64,000 nucleotides of DNA, from NCBI RefSeq assembly GCF_005049235.1, contig NZ_SUMD01000004.1:490781-554780 (forward strand), written 5' to 3'. Origin of the DNA: Rhodococcus oryzae. GTDB lineage: Bacteria; Actinomycetota; Actinomycetes; Mycobacteriales; Mycobacteriaceae. The notes under the pieces were generated by a model, which was not told where the DNA came from, did not search any database, and saw only the letters and a list, made by a program, of their open reading frames with translations. Positions 46,788-57,779 of the stretch are shown piece by piece; within the stretch, counting starts at the first letter, position 1; each line of letters begins with the position of its first letter. The translations under genes were made by a program, and so were the position numbers.

Positions 46788-47497
46788 TGCACTGCTCCAG
46801 TTCTGTCACGTACCACCAGCAGCAACCTGCCGATCACGTCATCGATTCCGAGTTCGCTGGTGTCCACGATCACCGAGTCATCGGCGGGCCGGAGCGGGGA
46901 CACCGCTCGGGTGGAGTCCAGATGATCGCGGCGCTCGACGTCGGCGAGCACCGCCCTGTAGTCATCGCCACGACCCTCGGCGATGTTCTGCGTGTTCCGA
47001 CGCTGCGCCCGTGCCGCGGCGGAGGCGGTCAGGTACACCTTCACGTCCGCATCGGGCATCACGACGGTGCCGATGTCGCGGCCCTCGACCACGATCCGTT
47101 CCGTGCGCGCGATGAACTCACGCTGCTTGTCGACCAGGATCGTCCGCACCTCGGGCACCGCCGAGACCGCGGACACGGCCTGGGTGACCGCGCCGCCGCG
47201 GATCTCGTCGGTGACGTCCTCACCGGCGAGCAGCACCCGGTCCGAGGCCGGATCGGTGCCGATGGTCAGCTCGAGCGCCTTCGTGGCCGCGGCCACCGCA
47301 GCCGGGTCGCTCGGGTCGACCCCGGAGCGAAGCACGTGCAGCGTCGCGATCCGGTACATGGCACCGGTGTCGAGGTACTGCGCGGCGAGTCCGGTCGCGA
47401 GCCGCCTGGCGACAGTCGACTTCCCGGTACCCGACGGCCCGTCCATGGCCACCACGAGGCGCCCTGGCTCGTTCACGTCCCCCGTCGCTTCGCTCAC
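46784..47497 (-). CDS. cmk: Cytidylate kinase
   Basis: A 237-residue (d)CMP kinase. It has the P-loop [13 protein letters not shown] (about 19-31), the CMP site [17 protein letters not shown], and the lid-like Arg cluster ARAQRRN and [14 protein letters not shown]. It makes (d)CDP from (d)CMP. GTG 47497 overlaps the rluB stop by four bases and the end overlaps der, giving a tight rluB-cmk-der block conserved throughout actinobacteria. Confidence 0.96.
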   Translation of the reverse strand: MSEATGDVNEPGRLVVAMDGPSGTGKSTVARRLATGLAAQYLDTGAMYRIATLHVLRSGVDPSDPAAVAAATKALELTIGTDPASDRVLLAGEDVTDEIRGGAVTQAVSAVSAVPEVRTILVDKQREFIARTERIVVEGRDIGTVVMPDADVKVYLTASAAARAQRRNTQNIAEGRGDDYRAVLADVERRDHLDSTRAVSPLRPADDSVIVDTSELGIDDVIGRLLLVVRDRTGAVQ

Positions 47498-48825
47498 AGT
47501 CCGACCGCCTTGTACAGCGCGCCGACCTCGCCGGGCCCGATGACCCGAAGGGTGCCGGGCCGCTGCTCGCCGAGCGTGACCGGACCGATGTCGGTGCGCA
47601 CCAGCCGGACCACCGGATGGCCGACAGCCTCGAGCAGCCGACGCACGATGTGCTTGCGGCCCTCGTGCAGCACGACCTTGACCAGGGACTTGCCCTGATT
47701 GACGTCGAGCAGGGCGAACGAGTCGACCTTCGCCGGGCCGTCCTCGAGCTCGACTCCGGCCTTGAGCGTCTTGCCGAGGTTGCGATCGACCACACCGGAC
47801 ACGGTCGCGAGGTAGGTCTTGGACACCTCGAACGAGGGGTGCATCAGCCGGTGCGCGAGGTCTCCGTCGTTGGTCAGCAGCAACAGGCCCTCGGTGTCCG
47901 CGTCGAGCCTGCCGACGTGGAACAGTCGCTGCCCTGCGGAGACCCGCTCGGAGACGATGTCGCCGACGCAGGGCCTGCCCAGGTCATCGGACATCGTCGA
48001 CTGCCAGCCGCGCGGCTTGTTCAGCGCGATGTGGACCAGGTCCTTCTTCACGACGACGCGAATGCCGTCGACCCGGACCACGGCGTTCTCGGGGTCCACC
48101 CGCAGGCCCTGCTCGACGACGATGCGGCCGTCGACCTCGACGCGTCCCTGCTCGATCAGCTCCTCTGCGGCGCGGCGCGAGGCGACGCCCGCCTGGGCGA
48201 GCACCTTCTGCAGCCGCATGCCCTCGCCTGCGGGCAGCTTCGCGGGACCCGAGCCCTCCGTGTACTGGTGGCGGGCCGGCTTGGCGTTGCTGATGGTCGG
48301 CGCGACGGACTGCACGCGCTGCGGCTTGGCCGCCTTGGGCTTGCCACGCTTGGACAGGTCCGGCCGCTGCACGCCGCCGCGGGGGTAGCCGCCGCTGCGA
48401 GGTGCCGCGCCGCGCTCGGTGCGATCCTGGCCGCCACGCGGTGCGCCGCTGCGAGGTGCCGCGCCGCGCTCGGTGCGATCCTGGCCGCCACGCGGTGCGC
48501 CGCTGCGAGGTGCCGCGCCGCGCTCGGTGCGATCCTGGCCGCCACGCGGTGCGCCGCCACGCTGGGAGCGATCCTGCGAGCCGCGGGATTCGCCGCTCCT
48601 TGGGGCCGCGCCACGCTCGGGGCGGCCGTAGGAGGCGCGAGGGGCGGCGCCGCGCTCGGGGCGATCGTAGGAGCCGCGGGATTCGCCACCACGGGCGGAA
48701 TCGCGGGGTGCCGAGCCTCTCGACCCCGACCCCTTCTGGGGCGAGTCCTTGCGGCTCGAGCTCTTGTGGGCGGGATTGCTCCTGCCCCGGTCCGGTGTGC
48801 CATCACGGCGAGCGGAATTGTTCAC
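47494..48825 (-). CDS. rluB: RluB-type 23S rRNA pseudouridine synthase with long repeat N-terminus
   Basis: A 443-residue protein, much longer than a standard RluB (about 250). The last 245 residues are the enzyme: S4 domain [20 protein letters not shown], then the RsuA-type catalytic motif [17 protein letters not shown] with its Asp, and [10 protein letters not shown] and [17 protein letters not shown]. It isomerises uridine in 23S rRNA. The first 190 residues are low complexity, Arg/Gly/Ser-rich, with three exact-looking 18-residue units ([18 protein letters not shown]) plus diverged ones. Such basic tails probably add RNA or ribosome affinity. GTG 48825 is the start. Confidence 0.92.
   Translation of the reverse strand: MNNSARRDGTPDRGRSNPAHKSSSRKDSPQKGSGSRGSAPRDSARGGESRGSYDRPERGAAPRASYGRPERGAAPRSGESRGSQDRSQRGGAPRGGQDRTERGAAPRSGAPRGGQDRTERGAAPRSGAPRGGQDRTERGAAPRSGGYPRGGVQRPDLSKRGKPKAAKPQRVQSVAPTISNAKPARHQYTEGSGPAKLPAGEGMRLQKVLAQAGVASRRAAEELIEQGRVEVDGRIVVEQGLRVDPENAVVRVDGIRVVVKKDLVHIALNKPRGWQSTMSDDLGRPCVGDIVSERVSAGQRLFHVGRLDADTEGLLLLTNDGDLAHRLMHPSFEVSKTYLATVSGVVDRNLGKTLKAGVELEDGPAKVDSFALLDVNQGKSLVKVVLHEGRKHIVRRLLEAVGHPVVRLVRTDIGPVTLGEQRPGTLRVIGPGEVGALYKAVGL
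48391..48552 (-). repeat. 54-bp coding tandem repeat in rluB
   Basis: Three 54-bp units (48391-48444, 48445-48498, 48499-48552), essentially identical, encode the 18-residue unit in the RluB N-terminus. Diverged copies continue to about 48680. Confidence 0.88.
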
Positions 48826-48837
48826 TTGGGTGTCCTG

Positions 48838-49536
48838 TCACTCTTCACTATCTAAGCCGGGAACCAAATCGGGTTCGGATCCCGCCCTGCCGGCTCCCAA
48901 TTTGGTGAACCGGGGGTCTGACTCCATGTCGTCACTGATGTCGTCGATGACGTCGACGTCGGGCAGCAGCGGCGCCAACGCGGGCAGGTCCGCCAGCGAG
49001 GCGAGACCGAGCCGCTCGAGGAAAAGCTCCGTCGTCGAGTACGTCGTCGCGTTGGTCTCGGAGTCCACACCGGCCTCCGAGATCAGTCCGCGGGCGAGCA
49101 GGGTTCGCATGACGCCGTCCACATTGACGCCACGAACCGCACTCACCCGAGCACGGGTCAAAGGTTGACGGTACGCAACAACTGCCAAGGTTTCCAAAGC
49201 CGCGCGTGTGAGCTTCGACCTAGCGCCGTCGAGAAGCAGCCGCTCGACGTACGGCGCGTACTGGTTTCTGGTGTAGAAACGCCAGCCGTCACCGGCGTAC
49301 CTGAGATCGATCCCGCTGCGCCGTTCGGTCAGTGCTGCGGACATCCGGCGCAGCGTCGCATCTACCCGGTCGGCGGAGTCGTCGACCGCGGACGCGAGCG
49401 CCTCGTTGCTCGCGGGCGAGTCCACGACCAGCAGCAACGACTCCAGCGCCGACTCCAGCTCGTCGTCCTCGAGCCGGTCGTCCTGGTCGAGGGCGCCCTC
49501 GTCGTCGAGCCTCGGCGCCTGATCGAGCTCGCTCAT
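48838..49536 (-). CDS. scpB: Segregation and condensation protein B
   Basis: A 232-residue ScpB. ATG 49536 overlaps the scpA stop (ATGA) and has GGAGG inside the end of scpA. Tandem winged helices are visible: ESALESLLLVVDSPASNEAL and LTRAALETLAVVAYRQPLTR followed by ARVSAVRGVNVDGVMRTLLA. It forms the kleisin complex with ScpA and SMC for chromosome condensation and segregation. A C-terminal 45-residue tail is acidic. Confidence 0.95.
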   Translation of the reverse strand: MSELDQAPRLDDEGALDQDDRLEDDELESALESLLLVVDSPASNEALASAVDDSADRVDATLRRMSAALTERRSGIDLRYAGDGWRFYTRNQYAPYVERLLLDGARSKLTRAALETLAVVAYRQPLTRARVSAVRGVNVDGVMRTLLARGLISEAGVDSETNATTYSTTELFLERLGLASLADLPALAPLLPDVDVIDDISDDMESDPRFTKLGAGRAGSEPDLVPGLDSEE

Positions 49537-50441
49537 CCGTAATCCTCCGCACTCACCAGCGTCTGCCCGTCCGCGTCGACGTCGCCGGTCCAGCTGACCA
49601 TCAGTTCGCCGAGTGGCTCCGGCTGCTCGAACGCGACCGCCCGCTCGCGGTAGAGCTCGAGCAACGCCAGAAATCTTGCCACGATCTGCACCGTCAGGTC
49701 GCACCCGGCGATCAGGTCGCCGAACGTCGCCCAATTCCCCTGGCCGCGCTGCTTGAGCAGGTCGAGCACCATCGACGCCTGCTCCGGCACCGAGACCGTC
49801 GGGGCGTGCAGGTGATCGAGACCCACGGTCGGCACCGGCCGCGGCGCGAAGGCGGTGGCCGCGATCTCCGCGAACCGGCGGGGGTCGACTCCGAGCAGGA
49901 CCTCGGGCAGCAGCCCGGCGAACTGGTCCTCCAGGGACACCGAACGCGGATAGCGCCGCAGCGCCGCCGCCTCCAGTTCGGCGAACAGCATCGCGACCTG
50001 CTTGTACGCCTTGTACTGCAGGAGCCGCGCGAACAGCAGGTCCCTGGCCTCCAGCAACGCCAGGTCCTCGGCGTCCTCGACGTCGCCGGAGGGCAACAGC
50101 CGGGCGGCCTTGAGGTCGAGCAGGGTGGCCGCGACCACGAGGAACTCGGTCGTCTGGTCGAGGCTCATCTCGCTGCCCAGCGACCTGGTGTACGCGATGA
50201 ACTCGTCGGTGACCTGGTGCAGCGCCACCTCGGTGACGTCGAGCTTGCGCTGGCTGATCAGCGTCAACAGCAGGTCGAACGGCCCCTCGAAATTGCGCAG
50301 CTTCAGCCGGAAACCCGGTTCGACCGCGGTCTCCGGTGCGATCGCCTGCGGTTCCTCGATGGGTGTGTCGTCCGCCGTCCCCTCGGCGACTGGTTCCGCT
50401 TGCGGAACCTCGGCCACTCGCTCGGCCTCGTCGGTGTCCAT
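49533..50441 (-). CDS. scpA: Segregation and condensation protein A (kleisin)
   Basis: A 302-residue ScpA. After an acidic 40-residue N-terminus the kleisin start is FRLKLRNFEGPFDLLLTLIS, then KLDVTEVALHQVTDEF and TEFLVVAATLLDLKAARLLP. The C-terminal winged helix contacts SMC (FLALLELYRERAVAFEQPEP). With ScpB and SMC it shapes the nucleoid. The ATG abuts the parA stop, so parA-scpA-scpB form one operon. Confidence 0.95.
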   Translation of the reverse strand: MDTDEAERVAEVPQAEPVAEGTADDTPIEEPQAIAPETAVEPGFRLKLRNFEGPFDLLLTLISQRKLDVTEVALHQVTDEFIAYTRSLGSEMSLDQTTEFLVVAATLLDLKAARLLPSGDVEDAEDLALLEARDLLFARLLQYKAYKQVAMLFAELEAAALRRYPRSVSLEDQFAGLLPEVLLGVDPRRFAEIAATAFAPRPVPTVGLDHLHAPTVSVPEQASMVLDLLKQRGQGNWATFGDLIAGCDLTVQIVARFLALLELYRERAVAFEQPEPLGELMVSWTGDVDADGQTLVSAEDYG

Positions 50442-51410
50442 CTACCGTCCGGACCGGTGGATCACCTCACGGGCAAGCGCCCGATAGGCCTCCGCGCCGC
50501 CCGACTTCGGTGCCCAGGTGGTGATGGGCTCGCCCGCGACACTGGTCTCGGGGAACCGCACCGTCCGGTTCACCACCGTGTCGTAGACAATATCGCCGAA
50601 CACCTCGACGAGCCTGGCCATGACCTCGCGAGAGTGCAGGGTCCTGGCGTCGAACATCGTCACCACGATCCCCGACAGCGACAGCTTGGGGTTCAGGCGC
50701 TCGTGCACCTTCTCCACCGTGTCGTTGAGCAGCGCCAGCCCGCGGAGGCTGAAGTACTCGCACTCCATCGGGATGATCACGCCCTCGGCGCAGGCCAGCG
50801 CGTTGACGGTGAGCAGCCCGAGCGAGGGCTGGCAGTCGATGAGGATGTAGTCGTAGCGGTCGAGCACCGGGTACAGCACACGTCCGAGCGTCTGCTCGCG
50901 GCCCACCTCGGTGACCAGCTGGATCTCGGCGGCGGACAGGTCGATGTTGCTGGGCAGCAGGTCCAGGTTCTCCACCCGCGTGCGCATCAGCACCTCGTCG
51001 ATCGAGACCCGCGGCTCGACCAGCAGGTTGTGCACCGTCAGTTCGAGGTCGTGGTGCGCGACGCCGAGGCCGGCGGACAGCGCTCCCTGCGGGTCGAGAT
51101 CGACGAGCAGTACCCGTCGGCCGTACTCGGCCAGGGCTGCGCCCAGGTTGATCGTGGACGTCGTCTTGCCGACGCCACCCTTCTGGTTGCACATCGCGAT
51201 GATCTGGGCGGGACCGTGATCGGTCACCGGCGTGGGATCGGGTACCTCGCGAAGAGGTCGGCCGGTTGGACCGAGGGCCTGCTCGGCGGGTGCTGCACCG
51301 TTTCCCTCGGTGCGATCGGTTTGTGGACGGGTAGGCGGTTCCGGCTTCCGGGTGTAGAAGTAGGCACCCTGACGCTCAGACTCCGCCGCTGGCGGCTGCG
51401 GTGTCACCAC
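50442..51410 (-). CDS. ParA/MinD-family chromosome-partition ATPase
   Basis: A 322-residue ParA-type ATPase with an unusual 65-residue proline-rich N-terminal extension. Motifs: deviant Walker A CNQKGGVGKTTSTINLGAAL, Walker A' LLVDLDPQGALS, and Walker B YILIDCQPSLGLLTVNAL. It is adjacent to scpA/scpB and xerD, as in M. tuberculosis Rv1708, and is distinct from the parAB of the origin; ParB is not nearby. It probably positions chromosome or condensin components. GTG 51410 is the start. The 152 bases upstream hold no clear promoter. Confidence 0.9.
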   Translation of the reverse strand: MVTPQPPAAESERQGAYFYTRKPEPPTRPQTDRTEGNGAAPAEQALGPTGRPLREVPDPTPVTDHGPAQIIAMCNQKGGVGKTTSTINLGAALAEYGRRVLLVDLDPQGALSAGLGVAHHDLELTVHNLLVEPRVSIDEVLMRTRVENLDLLPSNIDLSAAEIQLVTEVGREQTLGRVLYPVLDRYDYILIDCQPSLGLLTVNALACAEGVIIPMECEYFSLRGLALLNDTVEKVHERLNPKLSLSGIVVTMFDARTLHSREVMARLVEVFGDIVYDTVVNRTVRFPETSVAGEPITTWAPKSGGAEAYRALAREVIHRSGR

Positions 51411-51562
51411 GGTCTGCTGCTCCCCTGTCTGTCGTCCCTGATGGACAAACGCTACCGCCTGGCGGGTGGCGTTCGGTCAACGGACACGCGGGGCACGACG
51501 ATGGGCTCGATCGTGCACGGCCCTGAACAGGCACGATGAGCGATCGCGACCGCGGCCCCGGC

Positions 51563-51991
51563 TCATCCACCCGCGGCCTCATCGGGCGCGCCGGGCTCCC
51601 CCTGCGCGGATCGACGCGTCGCGTCGGCCAGCACCTGCGGGCCGGTGACGAGCGCCCGCCGCCACGGCGCGACACCGTCGATCTCGATCTCGATCGACAG
51701 GCTCAGGACGGTCCGGATCAGCACGATCATCCCGAGCACGGCGACATCCGTCAGCGAGGGTACGGAGGTGACGGTCTTGACGATGTCCGCCGCGACGAGC
51801 AACTCCAGACCGAGCAGGATCGCTCCGCCCAGCGACTCCCGCAGGCTCTTGAACGCGCGAGCGCCGTCGCCTGTCCGCTTCCAGGTTCGCGCCGCGAGAA
51901 AGAACGCGAAGGCGAAGCCCACCACCATCGACAGGACGCCGAGCACCTCGAACCATTCCGTCACCAGTTCGAAGAATCGGACCGTATCCAT
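51563..51991 (-). CDS. DUF1622 membrane protein
   Basis: A 142-residue protein with three predicted helices: about 8-31 (VTEWFEVLGVLSMVVGFAFA), 54-72 (LGGAILLGLELLVAADIVKT) and 78-98 (LTDVAVLGMIVLIRTVLSLS). This fits DUF1622, a small uncharacterised membrane family. ATG 51991 is chosen because GAAGGGG lies six bases upstream. The C-terminal 35 residues are soluble. It is inserted between parA and xerD and may be a local addition, as it is not part of the conserved core order I know. Confidence 0.75.
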   Translation of the reverse strand: MDTVRFFELVTEWFEVLGVLSMVVGFAFAFFLAARTWKRTGDGARAFKSLRESLGGAILLGLELLVAADIVKTVTSVPSLTDVAVLGMIVLIRTVLSLSIEIEIDGVAPWRRALVTGPQVLADATRRSAQGEPGAPDEAAGG

Positions 51992-52002
51992 TCCCGCCCC
52001 CT

Positions 52003-52926
52003 TCACAACGCCCGTGGATGTGCGCCCGCCCAGACCTCGCGAAGCGCCCCGACGGTCACGAGGGTGTAGATCTGCGTCGTCGTCACCGATGCGTGGCCGA
52101 GCAGCTCCTGCACCACCCGGATGTCGGCGCCGCCGTCGAGCAGGTGGGTCGCGAACGAGTGCCGCAGCGTGTGCGGGGACACCCCTTCGGCGATCCCGAT
52201 CCGATCGGCCGCGCTGCGCAGCACCTGCCACGCGCTCTGCCGGGACAGGCGCCCGCCCCGGATGTTCAGGAACACCGCGGGTCCACCGCGTATCGCATGC
52301 ACAGCGCGCCCACGCACCAGGTATGCCTCGAGGGCGGCGATCGCGGGCCTGCCGATCGGCACCACCCGTTCCTTGCCGCCCTTACCGCGCAGCAACACCG
52401 CGCGGTCGACCGCGTCGATGTCGTCGATGTCCAGTCCGACCGCCTCCGAGATGCGGGCGCCCGTGGAGTAGAGGAGCTCGAGCAGTGCCCGATCGCGCAG
52501 GGCCCGCGGCTGATCGGCCGCGTCGGGGCCGCCGGTGGCCTCGAGCAACGCCAGCACCTGATCCACGGGCAGCGACTTCGGCAGCTGCTGGCCGGGCGCG
52601 TGCGGCTTGACGTCGCGCGCGACGTCCACCGCCGTGATGCCCTCCGCGGTGGCGAACTTGTGCAGCCCGCGGACCGCGATCAGCGCCCGCGCCGTCGAGC
52701 TCGGGGCCAGCGGCGGGAGCTCCGCCGCCGGATCGCCCTTGCGCAATGCGACGACGAACCCGCTGATCTCCCGTTCCCGCACCGTGGCCAGGTCATCGAT
52801 CCCCCGCTCGGCAAGGTACCGCTGGTAGCGGATCAGGTCACGCCGATAGGAACTGAGGGTGTTCGCCGCCACCCCGCGTTCGACCGCGAGATGGTCGAGG
52901 TACGTCTCCACCTGGTCGGCGAGCAC
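52003..52926 (-). CDS. xerD: Site-specific tyrosine recombinase XerD
   Basis: A 307-residue tyrosine recombinase of XerD length. Catalytic residues are visible: Arg in [10 protein letters not shown], Lys in [11 protein letters not shown]-x-x-R in [15 protein letters not shown], His in [11 protein letters not shown] and the nucleophile Tyr in QIYT. With XerC it resolves chromosome dimers at dif under FtsK. The GTG at 52926 lies two bases after the Nudix stop. Its setting in a conserved housekeeping run argues against a phage or integron integrase. Confidence 0.95.
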   Translation of the reverse strand: MLADQVETYLDHLAVERGVAANTLSSYRRDLIRYQRYLAERGIDDLATVREREISGFVVALRKGDPAAELPPLAPSSTARALIAVRGLHKFATAEGITAVDVARDVKPHAPGQQLPKSLPVDQVLALLEATGGPDAADQPRALRDRALLELLYSTGARISEAVGLDIDDIDAVDRAVLLRGKGGKERVVPIGRPAIAALEAYLVRGRAVHAIRGGPAVFLNIRGGRLSRQSAWQVLRSAADRIGIAEGVSPHTLRHSFATHLLDGGADIRVVQELLGHASVTTTQIYTLVTVGALREVWAGAHPRAL

Positions 52927-52928
52927 GC

Positions 52929-53609
52929 CTAAACCCCATCGATGTTCGCTTCGCGGGCTTCGCTCGGGCCGCCGTGCCTGCGCCGCGACATCGCCACCGG
53001 ACGATCGAGCCAGTCCGAATCCGCCGGCCGCCCCGTCACATCCGGGCCGCCGTCGCGGGCCCTTGCGGCGGCGAGCGCGAGGATCCCGGACAGCGCCGTC
53101 GCGTTCACGATCTCCCCCGACAGCGCCCGGCCGACCGCCTCGTCGACCGGGACGCGATCGACCTCGAGGTCGGCCTCCTCGTCGGTCGGGGTCGGCTGGT
53201 GCACGTCGGTGAGCCCGGTCGCGAGGAACACCCGCACCACCTCGTCGGTGAACCCCGGCGAGACCGCGACGTCCACCAGCACCGACCACCGCTCGGCGGC
53301 GAGGCCCGTCTCCTCGGCCAGCTCGCGCCGCGCCGCGTCGACGGGGTCCTCGTCCGCCTCGTCGAGCAGCCCGGCGGGGAGTTCCCAGACTCGCCTGCCC
53401 AGCGGGTGCCGGTACTGGTTGATGAGGATCAGCCGGTCCCGCTCGTCGACGGCCACGACGGCGACAGCACCGTAGTGCTCCACCACCTCGCGGTCCGCCG
53501 CGCGGCCGCCGGGCATGGCCACCCGGTCGACCCGCAACGTGATGATGCCGCCCTCGTACACGGTTCGCGTGTCGAGGGTGTCGAACTCGTGCTCTCCCGG
53601 CCTGCTCAT
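52929..53609 (-). CDS. Nudix hydrolase, ADP-ribose pyrophosphatase type
   Basis: A 226-residue Nudix enzyme. The box [20 protein letters not shown] then ETGL is complete, preceded by [19 protein letters not shown], which is typical of ADP-ribose pyrophosphatases, and followed by [15 protein letters not shown]. It corresponds to Rv1700, a shown ADP-ribose pyrophosphatase in M. tuberculosis. It removes free ADP-ribose and related compounds. It lies between pyrG and xerD with very short gaps. The C-terminal 30 residues are extra compared with the core fold. Confidence 0.92.
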   Translation of the reverse strand: MSRPGEHEFDTLDTRTVYEGGIITLRVDRVAMPGGRAADREVVEHYGAVAVVAVDERDRLILINQYRHPLGRRVWELPAGLLDEADEDPVDAARRELAEETGLAAERWSVLVDVAVSPGFTDEVVRVFLATGLTDVHQPTPTDEEADLEVDRVPVDEAVGRALSGEIVNATALSGILALAAARARDGGPDVTGRPADSDWLDRPVAMSRRRHGGPSEAREANIDGV

Positions 53610-53623
53610 CGTGGACCGGTGGG

Positions 53624-55444
<1,821 letters not shown>

Positions 55445-55532
55445 TCACGGTAACACCAACGCGCCGGTTTATCCGCATGGCACGCCGCGAACCGCTGGTC
55501 ATCGCCCCGTGGGCCGGACATTTGCTGTGACC

Positions 55533-56486
55533 TCAGCCGACCGGAGCGCCGACTGTGATCGCCGTCGCGTTCGGCCCGGTGCCGTACCGGCCGGCCTGCC
55601 CCGCGAGCTGTTCCTGGAGACCGAGGGCGGTGGTGATGCGGCCCGCTTCCCTGTCCACGTTGTCGACGGTGGTCACACCCGACGACAGCGCCGTGTCGGA
55701 CCGGACCACGGCGATCGGGCCGTTGCCCGCCGCCGCGCCCGGCCTGCCCGCCAGCACGGTGCCCGCGCCGCGGGAGTCCATCGCACCGGCGAACCGCGCG
55801 ATGATCGCGCCCCGGTTGCCACCCTCGGACCCGTCCGGGGCCTTACCGGAACCGGTGAGCACGAGCGCGAGCTGGGCCGGCTTGACCGTGCCGTTGTCGT
55901 AGGCGATGAAGCCGCCGGACCGGAGCGTCTCGAGCGCGAGCGCCAGCTCCTCGGGGGTGCTCTGCGGCTGCGCGCTCTGGGCGTTCAGCAGCAGCACCGA
56001 GCCGAGCAGATCGCCCGCCAGGCTGCCCTGGTCGACCGCACCGGTCCTGAGCTGGACCCCGGCCGGGATCACGTTGGTGATGGTGGTCCGCAGCTGATCG
56101 CCGTTGGCGGCGTCGACGAACGAATCGGTCAGCGAGACCCGGCCGGTGACGGTCCCACCCGCAGCGCCGATCATCCTGGAGACGCCCTCGAGATCGCCCG
56201 GGTCGGCGTCCGGCGAGGTCACCAGGATCACCGTGCGCTGGGCGAGGGCATCGTGCACCACCCGGCCGGACACGGCGGCGTCGAACCCGTCCGCGGAGTT
56301 GAGCTGCTGTTCGAGCTGGTTGTTCGTTTCCTGCAAGGCGTTGACCTGGCCCTGCAGCTCCGACTTGTCGTCGCGGAGCCCGGACAACAGACCACCGGAG
56401 AGGGTGCCCGAACCGAGCACCACCCCGACGGCCAACGCCAGGAAGATCGCCGCTATCGAGATAGCGTGTTGACGCATAGAGATCAC
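55533..56486 (-). CDS. steB: SteB/MctB-type envelope protein
   Basis: A 317-residue protein whose GTG overlaps the steA stop by four bases. It has one N-terminal helix or uncleaved signal (ISIAAIFLALAVGVVLGSG), a coiled coil (RDDKSELQGQVNALQETNNQ), and an extracytoplasmic domain (RTVILVTSPDADPGD, GSLAGDLLGSVLLLNAQ). The M. tuberculosis counterpart Rv1698 is called MctB (copper efflux, outer-membrane channel proposed). The C. glutamicum counterpart SteB interacts with SteA in cytokinesis and activates a peptidoglycan hydrolase. The coiled coil and pairing support the latter here. Confidence 0.88.
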   Translation of the reverse strand: MISMRQHAISIAAIFLALAVGVVLGSGTLSGGLLSGLRDDKSELQGQVNALQETNNQLEQQLNSADGFDAAVSGRVVHDALAQRTVILVTSPDADPGDLEGVSRMIGAAGGTVTGRVSLTDSFVDAANGDQLRTTITNVIPAGVQLRTGAVDQGSLAGDLLGSVLLLNAQSAQPQSTPEELALALETLRSGGFIAYDNGTVKPAQLALVLTGSGKAPDGSEGGNRGAIIARFAGAMDSRGAGTVLAGRPGAAAGNGPIAVVRSDTALSSGVTTVDNVDREAGRITTALGLQEQLAGQAGRYGTGPNATAITVGAPVG

Positions 56487-57667
56487 GTGAACAGTCCCTG
56501 CACCCACGTCGCGAAGCTGTTCCAGGTCGCGATGGCCCAGTCGAGGGCCTCACCGCCGATGTTCGAGACGACCAACGCGACGATCACCGCCGTCAGTGCG
56601 GCCAGCACGAGCAGCGCGATGGCGCCGCCCGAGACGCGGCTGCGGTACAGCGTCGCGACCGCCTTCGCGTCGACCAGCTTGGGTCCGACCTTGAGCCTGG
56701 TCATGAAGGCCGCGGGGTTGCTCTCCCGCCGGCCCCGATCGAAGAACTCGTCCAACGAGACGGTGCTGCCGACGGTGACGATCAGCGAGGCGCCGTGATG
56801 GTCCGCGAGCAGCAGGGCCAGATCCGCCGGCGCCCCGGAGGCCGGGAAGGTCATCGCACCGATCCCGAGGTCCTGGATCCGTTCGAGGCCCTTCGCGTGG
56901 CCGTCCGGGTCCGCGGGCAGGACGACCTCGGCACCGGACTTGAGGGTGGCGCTGCTGATGTCCTCCGGGTCGCCGACGATCAGATCCGGGCGGTAGCCGG
57001 CATCGGCCAACGCGTCCGCGCCCGCGCCGACGCCGATGAGGATCGGCGAGTATTCCTTGATGAACGGCTTGAGGTTCTTCAGATCGGCGACGTGGTCGGT
57101 TCCGTCGGCGACCACCACCACGTGCCGGTCCTGCAGGTCGACGTCGATGTCGGGCACCCCGACCCCGTCGATGAGCAGTGGACTCTCGGTTCTGATGAAC
57201 TCGATGGTGTTGCCGGAGAAGGCCTCCAGGTGATCGACCAGTCCGGTCTTCGCCTCGATCATGAGGTCGGAGATCTCGGCCTCGCTCTGCTCGACGCCCT
57301 TGGCGAGCCTGCGCTCACCGGCGTAGACGCCGCCCTCGTTGAGGCGGACCTTGGCCCCGTCCTTGACCTTCTTGAAGACCTCGTCGCCGACGGAGTCGAT
57401 CAGCGTGATCCCGTTCGCGACGATGACTTCGGGTCCGAGGTTGGGGTAGCGACCGGATATGGACGGTGACACGTTGACGACCGCGAGCACCCCGGCCTCC
57501 ACCAACGCGTCGGCGGTGATCCGGTCCAGATCCAGTTCGTCGAGGACCACGATGTCGCCTGGGCCGACGCGACGCAACAGCTTCGTCGTGTCTCGGTCGA
57601 CCCGGGCGATGCCGCTGATCCCCGGCAACGATTCGGTGTTTCGTGACAACAGGGACGGCATTTTCAT
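56483..57667 (-). CDS. steA: SteA-type cytokinetic membrane protein
   Basis: A 394-residue protein. The start ATG 57667 (MKMPSLLSRN) is chosen because the mycobacterial homologue begins in the same way; ATG 57661 is also possible. The soluble part is a thiamin-pyrophosphokinase-like fold: VLDELDLDRITADALVEAGV, VKDGAKVRLNEGGVYAGERR, then a DxVDLKNLKPFIKEY-like region and LIVGDPEDISSATLKSGAEV. One C-terminal helix (GAIALLVLAALTAVIVALVV) places the domain in the cytoplasm. SteA localises to the division septum in C. glutamicum and works with SteB. It lies between recN and steB. Confidence 0.88.
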   Translation of the reverse strand: MKMPSLLSRNTESLPGISGIARVDRDTTKLLRRVGPGDIVVLDELDLDRITADALVEAGVLAVVNVSPSISGRYPNLGPEVIVANGITLIDSVGDEVFKKVKDGAKVRLNEGGVYAGERRLAKGVEQSEAEISDLMIEAKTGLVDHLEAFSGNTIEFIRTESPLLIDGVGVPDIDVDLQDRHVVVVADGTDHVADLKNLKPFIKEYSPILIGVGAGADALADAGYRPDLIVGDPEDISSATLKSGAEVVLPADPDGHAKGLERIQDLGIGAMTFPASGAPADLALLLADHHGASLIVTVGSTVSLDEFFDRGRRESNPAAFMTRLKVGPKLVDAKAVATLYRSRVSGGAIALLVLAALTAVIVALVVSNIGGEALDWAIATWNSFATWVQGLFT

Positions 57668-57779
57668 GCCCTCGATGATGACCCCGACGAGGCCCGGACC
57701 AGCGGAGGCGCGCCGACCCGAGCTGTCAGGAGGCAAACGGAGCGGCGTCCGACGGAGCTGACAGGGGTCGACCCCGCGC

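Noticed and set aside
50442..51410. ParA as evidence of a plasmid or partition cassette
   Set aside because: No ParB or parS is adjacent, and the gene is in the chromosomal scpA/scpB/rluB/cmk/der block conserved in actinobacteria.
52003..52926. Tyrosine recombinase as a sign of an integrated mobile element
   Set aside because: Length, motifs and conserved neighbours (pyrG, Nudix, parA, scpA) identify housekeeping XerD; there are no att-like direct repeats or cargo genes.
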